Positions 16,816 through 30,082 are shown, counted from the first letter of the stretch. The stretch is 64,000 nt of DNA from Rosa chinensis (GCF_002994745.2 NC_037090.1:3844001-3908000); one strand, 5' to 3'. Program-made: numbers and translations. Notes: generated from the letters alone by a model not told the origin.

Positions 16816-19800
16816 TTAGCCGGACTTTAATTTGGTGTTTGCATACAACCTTCTTCTCGATAGGGGGAAGATGATCTCAAGAACATTCAGAAAGAATCCT
16901 TTATCATAAATGTTATTCTTAACCACAACCTCGACATCTTCGAGTGGAGATCTTCGGAATATGGTTCTCCATTTGCTCTCTGGGGGTTTTCTTTCATTAG
17001 TGAGGCCATTTATACTTGCTTTGAGTGCTGCAGAACTCGCCCTTGCTTCACTCAGCTTCCTCTGCCAGTTTATATAGTCTTGCCACTTGAAAGTCTGTAT
17101 CAAAACAACTGCATGTGGTTAGTTCTCATGTTTCAGCTACGGTACATGCAGTTTTATCCCAATAAATAAGTTTTACGGAATGATTGGTTTTTTATATATT
17201 AGCAATTCTAGACAACATTATTCCATTTCATCTTGTGAATTGAAGTGACTACTTGAGTGCCAATCTGAAGTTGCACTATATACTAAACTAAATACGTTGA
17301 CATTGTATAACTTCATGATATCACCACATTATAGGAGAATTCTCTGCAGGCAAGCTTTATACTTTCATCAGAAATAGAAAAAGCATATCTCACAGTAGCT
17401 GCAAGTTCCTGCAACCACTGTTATTTCATGCTTCTTTTACCAAGGGAGTGATTCTTTTTTAGAAATGTAACCTAATAAACTATCCCCACAACATTAATGA
17501 CCGCCTCTAAACTCCCATTTCAAACATTAAGAAGGAATGACAAACCAAGTTATTCAATAAAGTCAGGCAGAGAACTAAACCTCATTAGTAGTAGTATTTG
17601 TAAGACAGAGTTTTGCATGGTAACCAAAGAAACCCGCGATTAACAATGCCACTATTGCAAGAAACATCATCAGTAGTATTTGAGTGTTGTATGCCCCTAC
17701 CAACCACTGTCAAACATTACAAAAGAATTAAACGAGTTATGTGAGGGGAGATAAAATGCACAGTAAAATGATTCCATAACTAAATATGCAAAAAGTAGCC
17801 AATCTACACAATTGAAAGGCTCAACTATAGAACCCTTTACATTTCCATATCAATGATTGATGCAAGCCCACTTTTTACTATCAAGTTCAGATGCCACCTA
17901 TTTAATAAAAGCTACATTCAAAAATTAATAATGTCCCCCCAGGCTCTTTCAAGTTCTTGGACATATAACAAGTCAGACAAATTCCATTTATTACATATTG
18001 AGCTTTACGGTTGAAAAAAGGAAAAGATGCACATAGTCAAGCAGTCTAATATCCATGTAAAGATAATTTCTTTCACTATGTTGCACCCAGAACACAGCTA
18101 AGAGATATCTAGAAGTTCAGCATTTCCGCTTGACACTGAACAGAAGGTGAGAATATTTCTTTAATGATTTTTCACTAATTGTGGATTCATTTACAATAAC
18201 ATATATGAACAAGAGGAACACAGGCCAGTACAAAAAAAGTAAGGTTCCTGGTATTGATATTCGAAACTGATATACATTGATTTAATATGACTATGAAATA
18301 GGAATGTTCCTGAATAACAACAATCAAAAATTCTTACTTGCCTGAATTGTCAAAACGATAAAATTAGCTCACCTGTATAACATGTGGTGATAAACTAACA
18401 AATGAATTCTGTACACCATAATAAACTGCAAAGAAGAAATTGGGGAAAGGAACGTCAACTTAGGTACAGAAGAAACAGAAGCATCAACTGTTTTCGTGAC
18501 TTGAAATGCAACTCTACTTACCAGTTAGAATATCAATAACTCTAAATTCTTTAACTTGTCCAGCAAGAATTAACCCGATGGCAACTGCTCCATATATGCA
18601 AAGTAAAGTGTGCCTGAGAAACAAGAAATGCATACCATCAAACAAGAAGAGCCTAGTACAATACTCAAGAGTTAATTCTAGTTGAAATGGGTAAACAAGT
18701 AAAACACAAAACAAGATAACAACTCAAATTCATGGTTTAGCTGACAGATGTGCAAATTGTGAGGCAATATGGAGAAGTTTATAGTGAGTTTCAAGAGGGC
18801 AAAGGTAAATTAAATTACAAATTTCAACCTCAAATAAAACCTCTCAAATATTCCACTTGTCATTCATGCTAACTTTGTAATGAAGATTGGGTGGCTACAA
18901 TTTCAACCATCTAAATTATCAACCTCAAGAAACTGATTGGGTACCCATGGGAACCCAGTATCGACCTCTGCAATTGATTATTGGGGCAGAATAGGCAATG
19001 GAGAACACAAAGGGCCACACACTATCACAAAAGAAAAGCCATAAAAGTAATTGCTGCATGAGATAGGGCTTACCACAAAAGAAAAGCCATAAAGTAATGG
19101 ATGTTTCTCTCGCCTATACAATTATTCTGCAATAAAACCCGATGTTGAATTTACAATAAGTACCATATAGAATGCAAAATTGATAGGGAGGAAAACAAAA
19201 AGAGGAAGAGTTGGAGAAATTCACACCATCCATCCACAATGATGGTCAAAGCGAGCAACACAGCGACCACATATGCTGCAATGCTTAGACCTAGCAGGTC
19301 TGGACCACAGAAAAAGAAGAAAATTAATATAGAGAGAGAAAACCTTATAGAAACGGCTAAAGCCATTGCGGGGGAGAGGTGGAGGTAGGACTCACTTTAG
19401 AATTTTGCATGTTGAACATTCTTTCTCAGAATATATCACATTGTCATACGGGTAAGCAGAGAGATAAACTGAAACATTATCAGACTTCACTGTTCCTGGA
19501 TCGGAAAGGCTAGTTAATAGAAACAGCAGAACACCGACGCCAACAGCGAAGAAGCTTATGTACCTGCAGGAACACCAAATGTCTAGAGAGTTCTGTACAA
19601 TAAGTGGCAGAGAGAGGGAGTAGGTAAACAAACTCCTTGGTATACCTGTGAACTTCACCTATATAATAGCCAGGAATATAACGGAAGGAAGAAGTTGCAA
19701 CTAAGTAATAGGTTCCTCCAATAATAGCAAGATATAAGACCTACAGTGAAACAAAAGAAAACTAATGATTAATCCCGAATCAGGGAGAGATAAATCTTTT

Positions 19801-20654
19801 CTATACATGTTTACCATTCAACTGCAAATTTCTAGAATCAGTCCTCAAAATGTTCAAACCACAAACAGACACGCTACTCACTAAACTGTTAAATATGGAT
19901 ACTCCAAGTACACCTATCAGCATAGAACTTCAGCCCGAACTCTGTTACTGTTGAAAGTATAAAGCTTATTCTCATATTGACGCAAACTGAAGGCTCAGAT
20001 ACTAAACTAAATTTCGAAAATGCAAAACCATATGCATTTGGTTCTTTCGCAAAGCAGAACGATTTTCACAACAGACCTTCAACACTGAAAACTCAAACCT
20101 CCTTTCCTCTAGCTTCCTCGTATACCTACTTATCCACACCACATTCTTCCAAATTTGACCAACTATAGAGCACTTTCATACATGACTAGCTCATATTCCC
20201 AATTCTTTAAACAAGAAAAAGCTAACCAACAATTCAAAAAAAAAAAACAAAAATTGCAGTAACAAAACCCGAATCGCAGATTCCAGAAAAAAGGCACAGA
20301 ATTGACAACATAACTGAACATAATCAACCCAATTTGATACCTGCAAAATTGGATTGGGCCGATCACAGCAGAAATACTCGACGGACTGAATCGCATTAGT
20401 CCCCTTGGCACCAAACACAAACCCAACGAACCGCCTGCAAATCAATAACGAATTAAAAACTTGACAAAACAAAAACACTGTGAAAACAGAGACAGAGAGA
20501 TTTACTGGAAGTAATCGCAGATGCCGAAGTGGAGGAAGTGATTGATGCGTTGGATAGGGGTGCCGTCGAAGATGGGCCATTGGCCGCAGAGGAAGGAGAC
20601 TAAGACGAGTAGAGTAACCAAACCATGGCACACCAGAAGCCACTGCACACCCAT
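16816..20654 (-). CDS. PAT17: DHHC-type protein S-acyltransferase (PAT17-like)
   Basis: Integral membrane enzyme that transfers palmitoyl or other acyl groups to cysteines of target proteins, probably on an endomembrane. Ten exons on the minus strand, in coding order: 20506-20654, 20341-20434, 19646-19740, 19396-19563, 19227-19299, 19074-19126, 18522-18613, 18373-18425, 17581-17706, 16816-17094. These give 393 aa. The cysteine-rich domain is complete: C162-x2-C165, H175, C176, C179, C182, the catalytic D187-H-H-C190 and C196. Hydrophobic segments lie near residues 5-25, 80-105, 115-135, 205-230 and 255-290, consistent with several membrane spans. A TTxE-type motif (NTTTNETFKW) follows the last span, as is usual for the family. 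Identity with Arabidopsis PAT17 is recalled over the whole length, including the start [14 protein letters not shown] microsatellite lies just upstream of the start (20655-20672). Confidence 0.94.
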
Positions 20655-21532
20655 CTCTCTCTCTCTCTCTCTGCGATCAGGGACGAGGACGCCGTTTCTC
20701 GTTGGAATCGGCAAGTTTGGAATCTTCTACCCGCGCCCAACTATTCCTACCTCGGATCCCCAACACTGTTATTTATATTTTCACTGGGTTAAAAAATGTT
20801 TTTACTTTTTATTTTGTGGGGCCTCACCTCTTATTTTCTGAAGTTTACGGAAAATATGGAGAAATTTGATTTTCAGACGTAATGAGGAGTACTATGTTTT
20901 CGATTGAGTCGTTTGATGGTTTGGTTACGTGTCTTTGTATCTGGATTGAGACATAATTTGTTTCTAACTACTTTTCTGTTATCAAAAGGAGATTTGGTGC
21001 AAAAGTTATAAAGTTGGGTCAAGAATTACCGGTGTATAAGAGATCAAGTTTTGATTATGTTCATTGTGTGAGGTAAATTTTTTGTAGAGAGAAGTGCATA
21101 AAAGTGAAAGATATGGAGAATATTCGCTTCCACTCCTTTTCGCATAAGGGTTTTTTAGCTTTTAATTTTAATCATCTTGAATCGAGTTAAAAATGTTGGT
21201 GATGGAAACGCCGGCTTTTGTGCAAGATACGGGGAATATTTGCTTCCGCTATCTTTTACACAAAGTATTTTCAGCTTTCAACTTTGACCATCTTAAATCG
21301 AGTTAAATATATTGGAAACATGATCTAGAAGCCAGCTATTTGAGTCTTAACAAGTGAGCATTAGTGTTGCATTAGAGATGGCATGTAACATTCCGCAACA
21401 TGATTGGTTTGATGTACCTTGGAACATCCATGACTAGTTGTCATGTTTCACAAATCCCATATATTTTGTCAAAGAAGTGGAAATGTAGCAAAGCTTTCTT
21501 GAGTATCAACAACAGCAACCTGGCTAGCTGCA
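20655..21532. other. S-acyltransferase promoter and spacer with an 83-bp tandem duplication
   Basis: 5' leader and promoter region of the minus-strand S-acyltransferase gene, then spacer. Segments 21109-21191 and 21225-21306 are diverged copies of one unit (AGATAYGGRGAATATT at the start, AATCGAGTTAAA at the end) with a 116-bp period. No gene was seen. Confidence 0.65.
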
Positions 21533-23711
21533 CTAGACGTCTGCATCGCCTATGGTATTCTCTATAATGTCGATGCAGGATCCCACGGATTTTCCTTCTG
21601 CCATCGCCTCTGCGAGTTTAGCTCGTGCTGCTTCATGGCGGCGCATGATTAAGACAGTGTTTAGTACAGACCATCTGACTTGTGAATCGGATTTCTTTTG
21701 TGTGAAGCCTAGGCTTCTAAGCAGTGAATCCAACTGTTCAAAAATCATACAGATTCAGTTAGTAACTTCTTACATTATTTCCTTCACCTTACTTGTTGCC
21801 AAGTAAAATAATCAAGTGACATATTAACCTGGTTTATATCAGCTAGACCACCCTCAGCATAACCGTATAAAAGATACTCAGCAACAACACCGGCGAGCGC
21901 TACGCACGCAAATCTGTTCAGCATCTAATAAGATGCATTCCCAATTCATGAACTTGTCTCATTTCAAGGAAGGGAGATGTAATCAGAAATTTTTGAGACG
22001 AGGGGTAGAAAACGTACACTTGCTGATACTTTGCCTGCTTTAACCTGCAGGGAATGGGAACTACTGTAAATCAAGGTTATTATCAACCAAAGTTTTACAT
22101 AGACAATGGTTTCACAATTATGCAAACAATCTACGGTTAAACTGCACTACTCCACTCTGATTGGTTTCACTACTTACTCTCCTCTTTGACATGGAAACCG
22201 TGCTGGTTTTTATATCCCATGAACAACTATACTACTGAGCTAGCTTTAATCAACGTGCTTAGTAATTCTCATCACTTTATTTCACGTTTCTTTTTATAGA
22301 ATAAGCACTTGATCCACCTGTTATATCAGTCTATGACTGTTAAGCTACTCGCTAAAGGTAGTGGACATTCATCACATGATTTACATCAGTTAAATGCCTA
22401 CTTGAAACAAACAAGCGCAGAAAGCAATTATAGAAGCAGGACAGACAGGATCGTAGAAAGGATTTGTATAACACATACATATTTCAGATCAGAAACAACA
22501 TACCTCCTCAACAAACTCAACATCCACAAACGCGGTCCCTGCTTGAACATTGAGAGACCCATCCTTCTTGAATGCATCCAAACTAGTTAGTGTATATCCC
22601 TTGGGAAGAATACCAAGCAAGTACGCAATCAAGAAATGGCCAGCTTCATGCTGCATGAGAAAATTCTTCTTAGATAAACTCTTCATTATAATATCCTCCT
22701 GATTTCATAAGCATGGCACAAAGCTTTCAGACCTACAGCCTGATAGGTAATGCACACAAAGAACTAATATGGTGAAGAAATTCAGCCTCATAAATGAGGT
22801 AACACAATGAAACAGAGAGTTAAAATATAAAAGAATGCAAAATGAAATGAAACTTGCAGCATTCTATTAGCAACAAGTGTGTGTAAAATTAATCTAGTCA
22901 TGTGTGGACAGACCACCATAGAAATGTGAGAGAGATCTTACTTGAATGACCCTATTGTGGTACTTCTGACTAAAGGTGTGACCAATTGTATCAATAGCCA
23001 AGCTACTAACTCCTCCATTGAAAGATATCTACATGATTTGATGACATAATATCAAATACTAGATTGAATTGATTTCAAACAAGAAAATTGAAAGTGCCTC
23101 AAGATAGTCAAATTCAATGACTTTGATTCTCAGGACACATTCTTAGACATGCGTAAGGAACTTACCGCGTCCAGAGTCCACAGAAACAATGCTGCTAAAG
23201 AAGCATAGAAAAGCTGCTGAGGACTAAACCCGAAAACATTCCATGCAGAAACACCTCCAACCACAGCAGCAATCTGAAGATTTCTTTCTATGGAACCAAG
23301 AGTAGCATCCACTGGTGACAGAAGAGACTGTGTTACTATTCCATTCAGCTTCAGCTCATCCAAAGTGTAAAGCCTTTGAGGCACCTGCACAAATGAATCA
23401 CATCCCAAACCTTAACATTGCATTCAACATGACATCAAATATGACACATAAAACCAAGAAGAATGGTACAAATTGGAAGTGAAGTTAACCTGCCTAGCAG
23501 CACCAAAGCATCTGAGGCCACCAGGCTTGCCCTGCAAATCTTTAACAAGTGAAAGAGCTGCCCTCTCATCTCCTTTAGCCAACTCCTTATCCACTTGCTT
23601 CAAAACTAGCTGCCTTGACACACTAACCTCAGAAGATGAGCATAGTGTGATTCCAAAAGTCGGAAATCTCACTTGGGGTTTATATGATAGGCAATGCATG
23701 AGAGTGCCCAT
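21533..23711 (-). CDS. M41/FtsH-like metalloprotease-family protein without an ATPase domain (VIR3-related)
   Basis: Member of the plant family that includes Arabidopsis At5g27290 ('stress regulated protein') and is related to VIRESCENT3, FtsH-peptidase-like proteins of the chloroplast. Seven exons on the minus strand, in coding order: 23490-23711, 23166-23384, 22942-23028, 22504-22650, 22018-22044, 21829-21924, 21533-21733. They total 332 aa. The Ser-containing N-terminus before SRQLVLKQVDKELAKGDE could be a transit peptide. A hydrophobic stretch near 110-145 may be a membrane anchor. H177-E-A-G-H181 supplies the HExxH zinc-binding and catalytic motif at an exon start, and EYLLYGYAEGGLADINQ resembles the FtsH region that carries the third zinc ligand. 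There is no AAA+ Walker motif, so it cannot be a complete FtsH. Proteolytic activity is inferred from the motif only. Confidence 0.88.
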
Positions 23712-24594
23712 TCAAACAAAATTCACAACACATCGCCAGACCCTGCCAGTACCAACAGACACATGAAAAAAAAAGAAGGGAAAAGAGAATGGTGGTTGTG
23801 TGGTATTCTGAGCCACACAAACCAAGTAGCCAAATATTATTATCACAATTCATTTCAAAGAGATACTATTAGTAATAATTCAAAAAAGGTATTTTGCAAT
23901 ACCTCATGAGTTACGGATATTAAGCTCAATGCCAGTCGAACCCAGGAGCTAGTAGATGTTACATCTTATAACCAACCACTATGCTACGAGGGGGACCCGC
24001 AATGTTGCGGCTGAATTCGTTTTCTTATGCAGTTCATTCCATAGATAACCGTTGCTAGCCGTTTCAAACTGTGATTTATGCTATGCTTTTGTGACCCTAG
24101 ATCATCGGAGCAAAGAATCCAAGTCCTGATCTGTTAAAGGTTACTAACCACTAACCAATCCATTTCTAGGGAACTAATGTTGTTAACAGTTAAAACTTTG
24201 AACTGTGCACAAGTATAGTGCACAATGTTGCTGACAAATTAAAATTGCAAATTTGCAACCAAAATTTTCATGGATTAGTAGTTAGTGCCTCCTTTGAAAT
24301 GTCGAAGGGAAAGTAAATGGATCATCCTAAGCCCAGATATTGAAGTGTAGAGACCAAAATGAAGAAACTAGTCACAACACATCAAGCATTTTCAACTTGA
24401 AATGAACTGAAATCACTATAATAAAGACCAAAATGACTAAAACCAGATTCAATTTAGCAGAACCATTCATTTATAGCATAAGATCCCAAGCACCAGAACA
24501 ACAAGGTTCAGAGAAAACTCTAACAAAACCCATGGTATTTTACAACTGAGGTAACTAAACATCTCCATACAAGGAGATAAACACAAAGAGAACC
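23712..24594. other. Spacer between the metalloprotease-like gene and H2A.X
   Basis: Upstream region of the minus-strand metalloprotease-like gene and the 3' UTR of H2A.X, whose 3' end is probably around 24450-24594. The remainder is unremarkable AT-rich DNA; no gene or structured repeat was recognised. Confidence 0.5.
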
Positions 24595-25340
<746 letters not shown>

Positions 25341-25383
25341 TTTCTGAATCCGGCGGCGAAAATCACACACAAATTTAACGACG

Positions 25384-25581
25384 AAACCCTAACCCTAACC
25401 CTAAAAATGACCTAGTCTGATTTGAGAGAGTGAGAGAGAGCGGGTTGGATTTGCTTTGTGATGAATTGGTAGAGTAGTGGGGTTCTAATATATAGGACGC
25501 GATGCTGTGCGCTGATTGGTCGAGAGCGAGATCATGCGGATCGCCAACGTGGCACCTTAAACCTTTGGAATTCGCGGGAAA
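25384..25581 (-). promoter_or_regulatory. H2A.X promoter: E2F, octamer-like, CCAAT, TATA and telo-box motifs
   Basis: Read on the minus strand toward the gene: an exact E2F consensus TTTCCCGC (25574-25581), a one-mismatch histone octamer (25535-25542; TGCGGATC on the plus strand against CGCGGATC), a CCAAT box (25515-25519) and a TATA-like TATATATTA (25486-25495). A triple telo-box array (AAACCCTAA-type, 25384-25404, plus-strand orientation) lies in the 5' leader. These motifs fit S-phase and E2F-responsive expression. Functional assignment is inferred from motif identity. Confidence 0.7.
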
Positions 25582-26497
25582 CGAATTTTTAGTTTTCCAC
25601 CGCTTTTGTGTTATTTCGTTTAGCGGTTATAGGCGCGCGAGGATTTAGTTTGGGCCTGCAATTTTGTATTGGATTTACTCTTTGGGCTTTCTCTTTCGCA
25701 AGTACTCATTGGGCTACAATTTTATGGGGCCAAATCTATAGGAAAATGTATGAGTTGGGCTTCTCTTTCATGCATGATTTTAAGAGGACAAAGAGTGTTG
25801 TAAGTATAATTAGATGCACTGAAAGTACTGATGAGCGGGGTTAAATGATTATGTTACGGCTTTATTTGACATGAAAAGTTGCATTGGATAAACAAATTGT
25901 TAAATTAAATTAAGAAACAAAGCCTATCGATTTTTGTACAAACTGATTACAATTAAGTAAGAGCATATTTAGTAATACTAGCTATTTTTTAATTAAATTT
26001 TAGCCAAAGTATCTCAAAAGTCATTTTGACAAGCCACTTTAGAAATACTTCCGCATCAGTGTTCTTTATTATAGTGAGTTTTGAATTTATATTATTTTTT
26101 AAAGAAATATTAAATAGTTAAAATGTATTTAAAAATTACATAAAATAACTCAAAATGAATGTTATAAATTATAGAGAGTCTCATCTCGCTCTCTATATTT
26201 AGGAGCGAGATAACTAAAAGTTATAATAGAGAGCCACTTAGGAATCTAGTGCAGCTGCTAAAATATATAAAAAACTAAACATATTCTTCAAAATAGCTAA
26301 GATGTCAAGATAGAGAGTCTGCTAAAGGTGCTCTAAAGTTGTATCAATTTACAAACAAAGATTGTGAACTAGGATTTCAAACTTAAAGTCTTAAAGCTTG
26401 TTGGTGAAACAGTAAATGAATATAATTGGTCTGCATAAAAAAAAAATATATATATAATTGGTGTCACTACAGTAAATGAATATAATTGGACCAATTG
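25582..26497. other. Intergenic AT-rich spacer
   Basis: No gene seen. The segment containing ACAGTAAATGAATATAATTGG occurs twice (about 26409 and 26469), a short local duplication just before the LINE fragment. Confidence 0.55.
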
Positions 26498-26510
26498 GTG
26501 TCTAATATCT

Positions 26511-26762
26511 TAGGGAGGGTTGTCATCATTTCATCTCAACCTTGGACAATTCCAGAATCAACCATATTTTTAGGGAGTGCAACATGACAGCTGATGCTTT
26601 AGCCAAAATGAGTACTAAGCATGCTCCTGGTCTCATCATCTTTGAGAATCCTCCTGCTCATGCTGTGAATGCTTTCTTGGATGACATAGCTAGTGTTTCT
26701 AGACCTAAAAGAACTAGGAATACTGTTGCTCCTAATGTAACAAAAAATAAAATAAAAAACTA
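26511..26762 (+). mobile_element. 5'-truncated LINE with RNase H-like fragment
   Basis: The frame within 26542-26763 encodes INHIFRECNMTADALAKMS, the conserved end of the RNase H-like domain found in plant LINE polyproteins. The insert ends in an A-rich tail just before 26763. It is flanked by a perfect 13-bp target-site duplication, GTGTCTAATATCT, at 26498-26510 and 26763-26775. Both features together show a severely 5'-truncated target-primed insertion of about 252 bp in the plus orientation. Confidence 0.85.
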
Positions 26763-26775
26763 GTGTCTAATATCT

Positions 26776-27728
26776 GAACCCTTCACTTTTGTTTTTTTTA
26801 ATAATTTTTTTATCATATTTCCAAAGCTAGCTAGATACAAGATTTTCGAGAAACCTACGCATGAAAATGCAAAAAACAGTTTTTTTTCACATGAAAGACC
26901 AATCTTTTCAAGGGAGCTTATAATTTGGCCTCACTGTTGCTAAAGAAAAAGAGAGAGTACTATATCTTCCCCACAAGACAGGACGCTATGGAATCTTTGA
27001 GCTGCATCAACGACGTGGTTCACATGGAACTGCACAATTTTCACTGGCTCTTTTTTCACCCCAGCAAAGTTGATTTGACTATACAACATCCTAGGAGAGA
27101 AGGGCCCTTTGAGTTGATTGAAAAGAGATGGATTCCATTTTTAGTGTCTATTTTACGAGTACCCCCGAGGTCATGCTTGATTGCTTCTAGTAGTCTCCCA
27201 TGACACAACAAATCTCATCACCAAAGCCTATTCTCAATGACATAACCCGACTCTTGTCTAACACCCACAACAAAAACAAAGCCCATTAGGCCCATAATGA
27301 TAAGGAAAGAACTCAAGGAAGGAAATAATAACGCCGCTCAAAAATAACCCAAAACAGACAGCTGTGCTAAGATTTCAAATTATTAATTATTGTACCGAAT
27401 TTGAGTACTAAATGTTGGCATATAATGCCAACAAACTGAGAATGATTGTGTCAAAAAGGAGGACATGAAATGTAACATGGTAGAGGTCATAACGTTTGTG
27501 ACTCATAGTCCATAAGAATTTCGAGCATATTATTCAACCAAAATTAGATAATATCATTATTTCATACCTAATATATATATATTTTTTATAATAGAATTAG
27601 GTTACAACGAAACTTGCCAACCCTTTGAACAACTATAACATTATTCATGTTAGTTATATTAATTGTGTTGCCCCATCTAATCACTCAGTGTTTGTGTTCA
27701 CAAAATTTAACATGATTAGGTTAGTATC
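26776..27728. other. Intergenic, no gene seen
   Basis: AT-rich spacer. An open frame at 26925-27203 starts at TTG and has no recognisable family; I do not regard it as a gene. Confidence 0.5.
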
Positions 27729-27731
27729 TTA

Positions 27732-28291
27732 GAGCAAGTTCACCCATAGTCAAGAAAAGGCAAAGTCAAGAAGTCAAGAATTCGACCGGTCAAGTTACTA
27801 TTCACTGCCACTGGACATGGGTTTACACCCGTTATTTTTTTGGCCCGGTTAACACTGTTCACCTTTTTCACTGTTCATGCATTGTTCACACAAAAAATCA
27901 CTGTTCACAAGTGGGTTGTACTGGATTGCAGCGCCCGGGATTGTACTAGATGCACTAGACGACAAGAAAGTGGAGTCACTCACCCGGGATTGCAGCGCCA
28001 CGCGTCGTCCGTTCGGTCACCAGTCGCTGCCTTCAGCGCGTTGCAGTAGACGGCCTGCTGCTGCTGTCACTTCACGTCAATCATCGGGCCGAGCTGGCAG
28101 CCCTTCTTCCCCCTTCTTCCCCAGTCATGAAATAAGTCATTCTGTTGCCTTTTTTCTTCCCCTCAGTCAAGAAAAGCCAATAAATGGCTGGGCAAACTTT
28201 CACCGGTGGAGGACCAATTTTGCTCTTACCCGGTCACCACGTCGGTTTTCCTTGCTTTTGCCCGGGCAAAGTGCAACCGCTGCACTTGCTC
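27732..28291. mobile_element. PIF/Harbinger (Tourist-like) MITE
   Basis: The element begins GAGCAAGTTCA and ends TGCACTTGCTC, an 11-bp imperfect terminal inverted repeat. It is flanked on both sides by TTA (27729-27731 and 28292-28294), the 3-bp target-site duplication typical of PIF/Harbinger elements. It is 560 bp long with an unusually GC-rich interior and no transposase. Open frames inside (for example 27877-28347, which runs past the border) have no known homology and are not called as genes. Confidence 0.75.
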
Positions 28292-28294
28292 TTA

Positions 28295-28971
28295 GTCTTG
28301 TTCGACCTATTCACACAGTTATAGAAGTAGTTCATGTTTCATGCTAACCGTACATAATTTTTTTATAATACGATTAGATAATGTTTGAACTTAACTAATA
28401 TGTTACAGTGTTGCCTATATTAATCACACGACGGTCTGTCATTACTAGGGAGAGAGCAAGAGAGAGATGAGAGGAGCCCCAAGAAGTTAAGGTGTCAAGA
28501 GGAGAGCCGAAGGTGCATAAGAAGACAAAAGTGATAGGGAGAAAAAAGGAAGGAGGATGGGGTTCAATCCTGGGCCACCCATACACAAGCAAGCAAAGAA
28601 AAAAGATGCCCTAGTAAAGGGCAATCGTGCATTTGTTAGAATAGGGGATGATATTTCTTTTCAATTTCTTTAGCATTTGGAAGGAAAAATGATAGCCCAC
28701 AAGAATCCAAGAACTGTTCCTAATTGTTGACCTCACACTTACACCAATGCTTCCAAACCCACTGGGTTGCAATAATAATAGTGAAAGTAGACCACTGATA
28801 GTGAGGTTCAAGGACAGTGACTACTGACTTGAGGGAGCCAGATGCCAAGTGCTTGTTCATTCATTTGGTTGCTTCTTCACTGTTGATTCTGCATGCAATA
28901 GGCTAATAGCTTCCCTACCTCTTCAAAAGCAATCAAATTGTAGAGGACATAGTAGCTGAACTAAATAATTC
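28295..28971. other. Intergenic, no gene seen
   Basis: Spacer between the MITE and the LINE insertion. No coding homology was found on either strand. Confidence 0.5.
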
Positions 28972-28988
28972 ATACCGTCAACCTGTCT

Positions 28989-30082
28989 TTTTTTTTTAGA
29001 ATAAGAACCTTTATTGATAACTAAAATTATATGGGAATGATCGGTGGTGAATAAGAATTCTCCACTCTCCTCCCTAAAATCTAAACCAGTTACGGGTCCA
29101 TCATCCATAATAACCTCCTTGAGCCAAAAATGGCCTCATCCCTAACCACCTATATCGCCAAACCCCTTGGGCTACAGAGAATCCCGAGAATATTCTCGAT
29201 ACCATCTCATAGACAATCGCCATAAAAACTAACGCCTTCTTCCACACCGTATCCCAATGATATCAGACCACCGTGCAAGGATAGTTTATCAGCACATTGA
29301 CCATAAGATAAAACCGAAACTAAACCAACTTGTCCCCAGGAATGACTCCAGATCCATGGCACCTCAATTTGACCCAACCCTAGCTAAAAAAAAATAGGGA
29401 CATACTACTGACCAGAAAAGACTAACAAAAAATAAAACCCAAAACAAGACCAGCCCAAAGCTATTACAATCAACTTCCCTCTCTCCAATTCCCTTGCCAG
29501 CAGACCACCTCCACAAAACTTGCCCTTCGAGCTCACCTCCCTAGAGATACCCAATCAATACCGCAAGTCGCACTGATACACCTGCTTGTTGTCGCCCAGA
29601 TCTAGATCTGGAAACAAATCCACTCCAAACCAAACCACCGAGAAACAAAAAATGAACCACCGTGCCCTTCCACCTAGGATCGAAATCGCTCCACCCATCT
29701 ATGTTCATCCGCCTGGGAGCCTGAACCCACCCCTGCAAACATCGCCGAGCGACCAACCTCCGAACAGAGACCAGCGCCATACGATCCATAGCATGCCGCC
29801 GCCACGATTTGGCCTCTGGCCCCTTGCTTCAAGCTTGCGCCGCCGCCGAATTCCTCCTCCACACCTGTGCCTCTGCCTGAGAGTAGAGAAGAAGCATCCA
29901 AAGCCCCGACCAACGAAGAGAAGACAAAACCTCCATCTCCCGTCCGGCAACACCTGCCATATGTCGATGAGGCGAGAAGCCACGGTCGACGAGGAGGCGT
30001 CGCCGGATGAGCGTCAAACTCTCCTTCGCTCTTTCCAAACCCTAGCTTTCACTCTTGTTTTCTTAGTGCTCTCGGTAGTTGT
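28989..30082 (-). mobile_element. Non-LTR retroelement insertion with 17-bp target-site duplication
   Basis: A T10 run at 28988-28997 is the antisense poly(A) tail of a minus-strand insert. The flanks ATACCGTCAACCTGTCT (28972-28988) and ATACCGTCAATCTGTCT (30083-30099) are a 17-bp target-site duplication with one mismatch. The 1.09-kb insert is GC-rich in its first half (right side) with CTAGGGTTT near its 5' end, then T-rich, and contains no reverse-transcriptase or RNase H motif. It could be a non-autonomous LINE derivative or an internally deleted LINE. Long open frames within it are uninterpretable. Confidence 0.85.

Noticed and set aside
26925..27203. 92-aa open frame in the spacer
   Set aside because: Begins at TTG, has no homology and no supporting splice or promoter context.
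27877..28347. 156-aa open frame in the Harbinger-type MITE
   Set aside because: Runs past the element border, has no homology and shares the region with another open frame.
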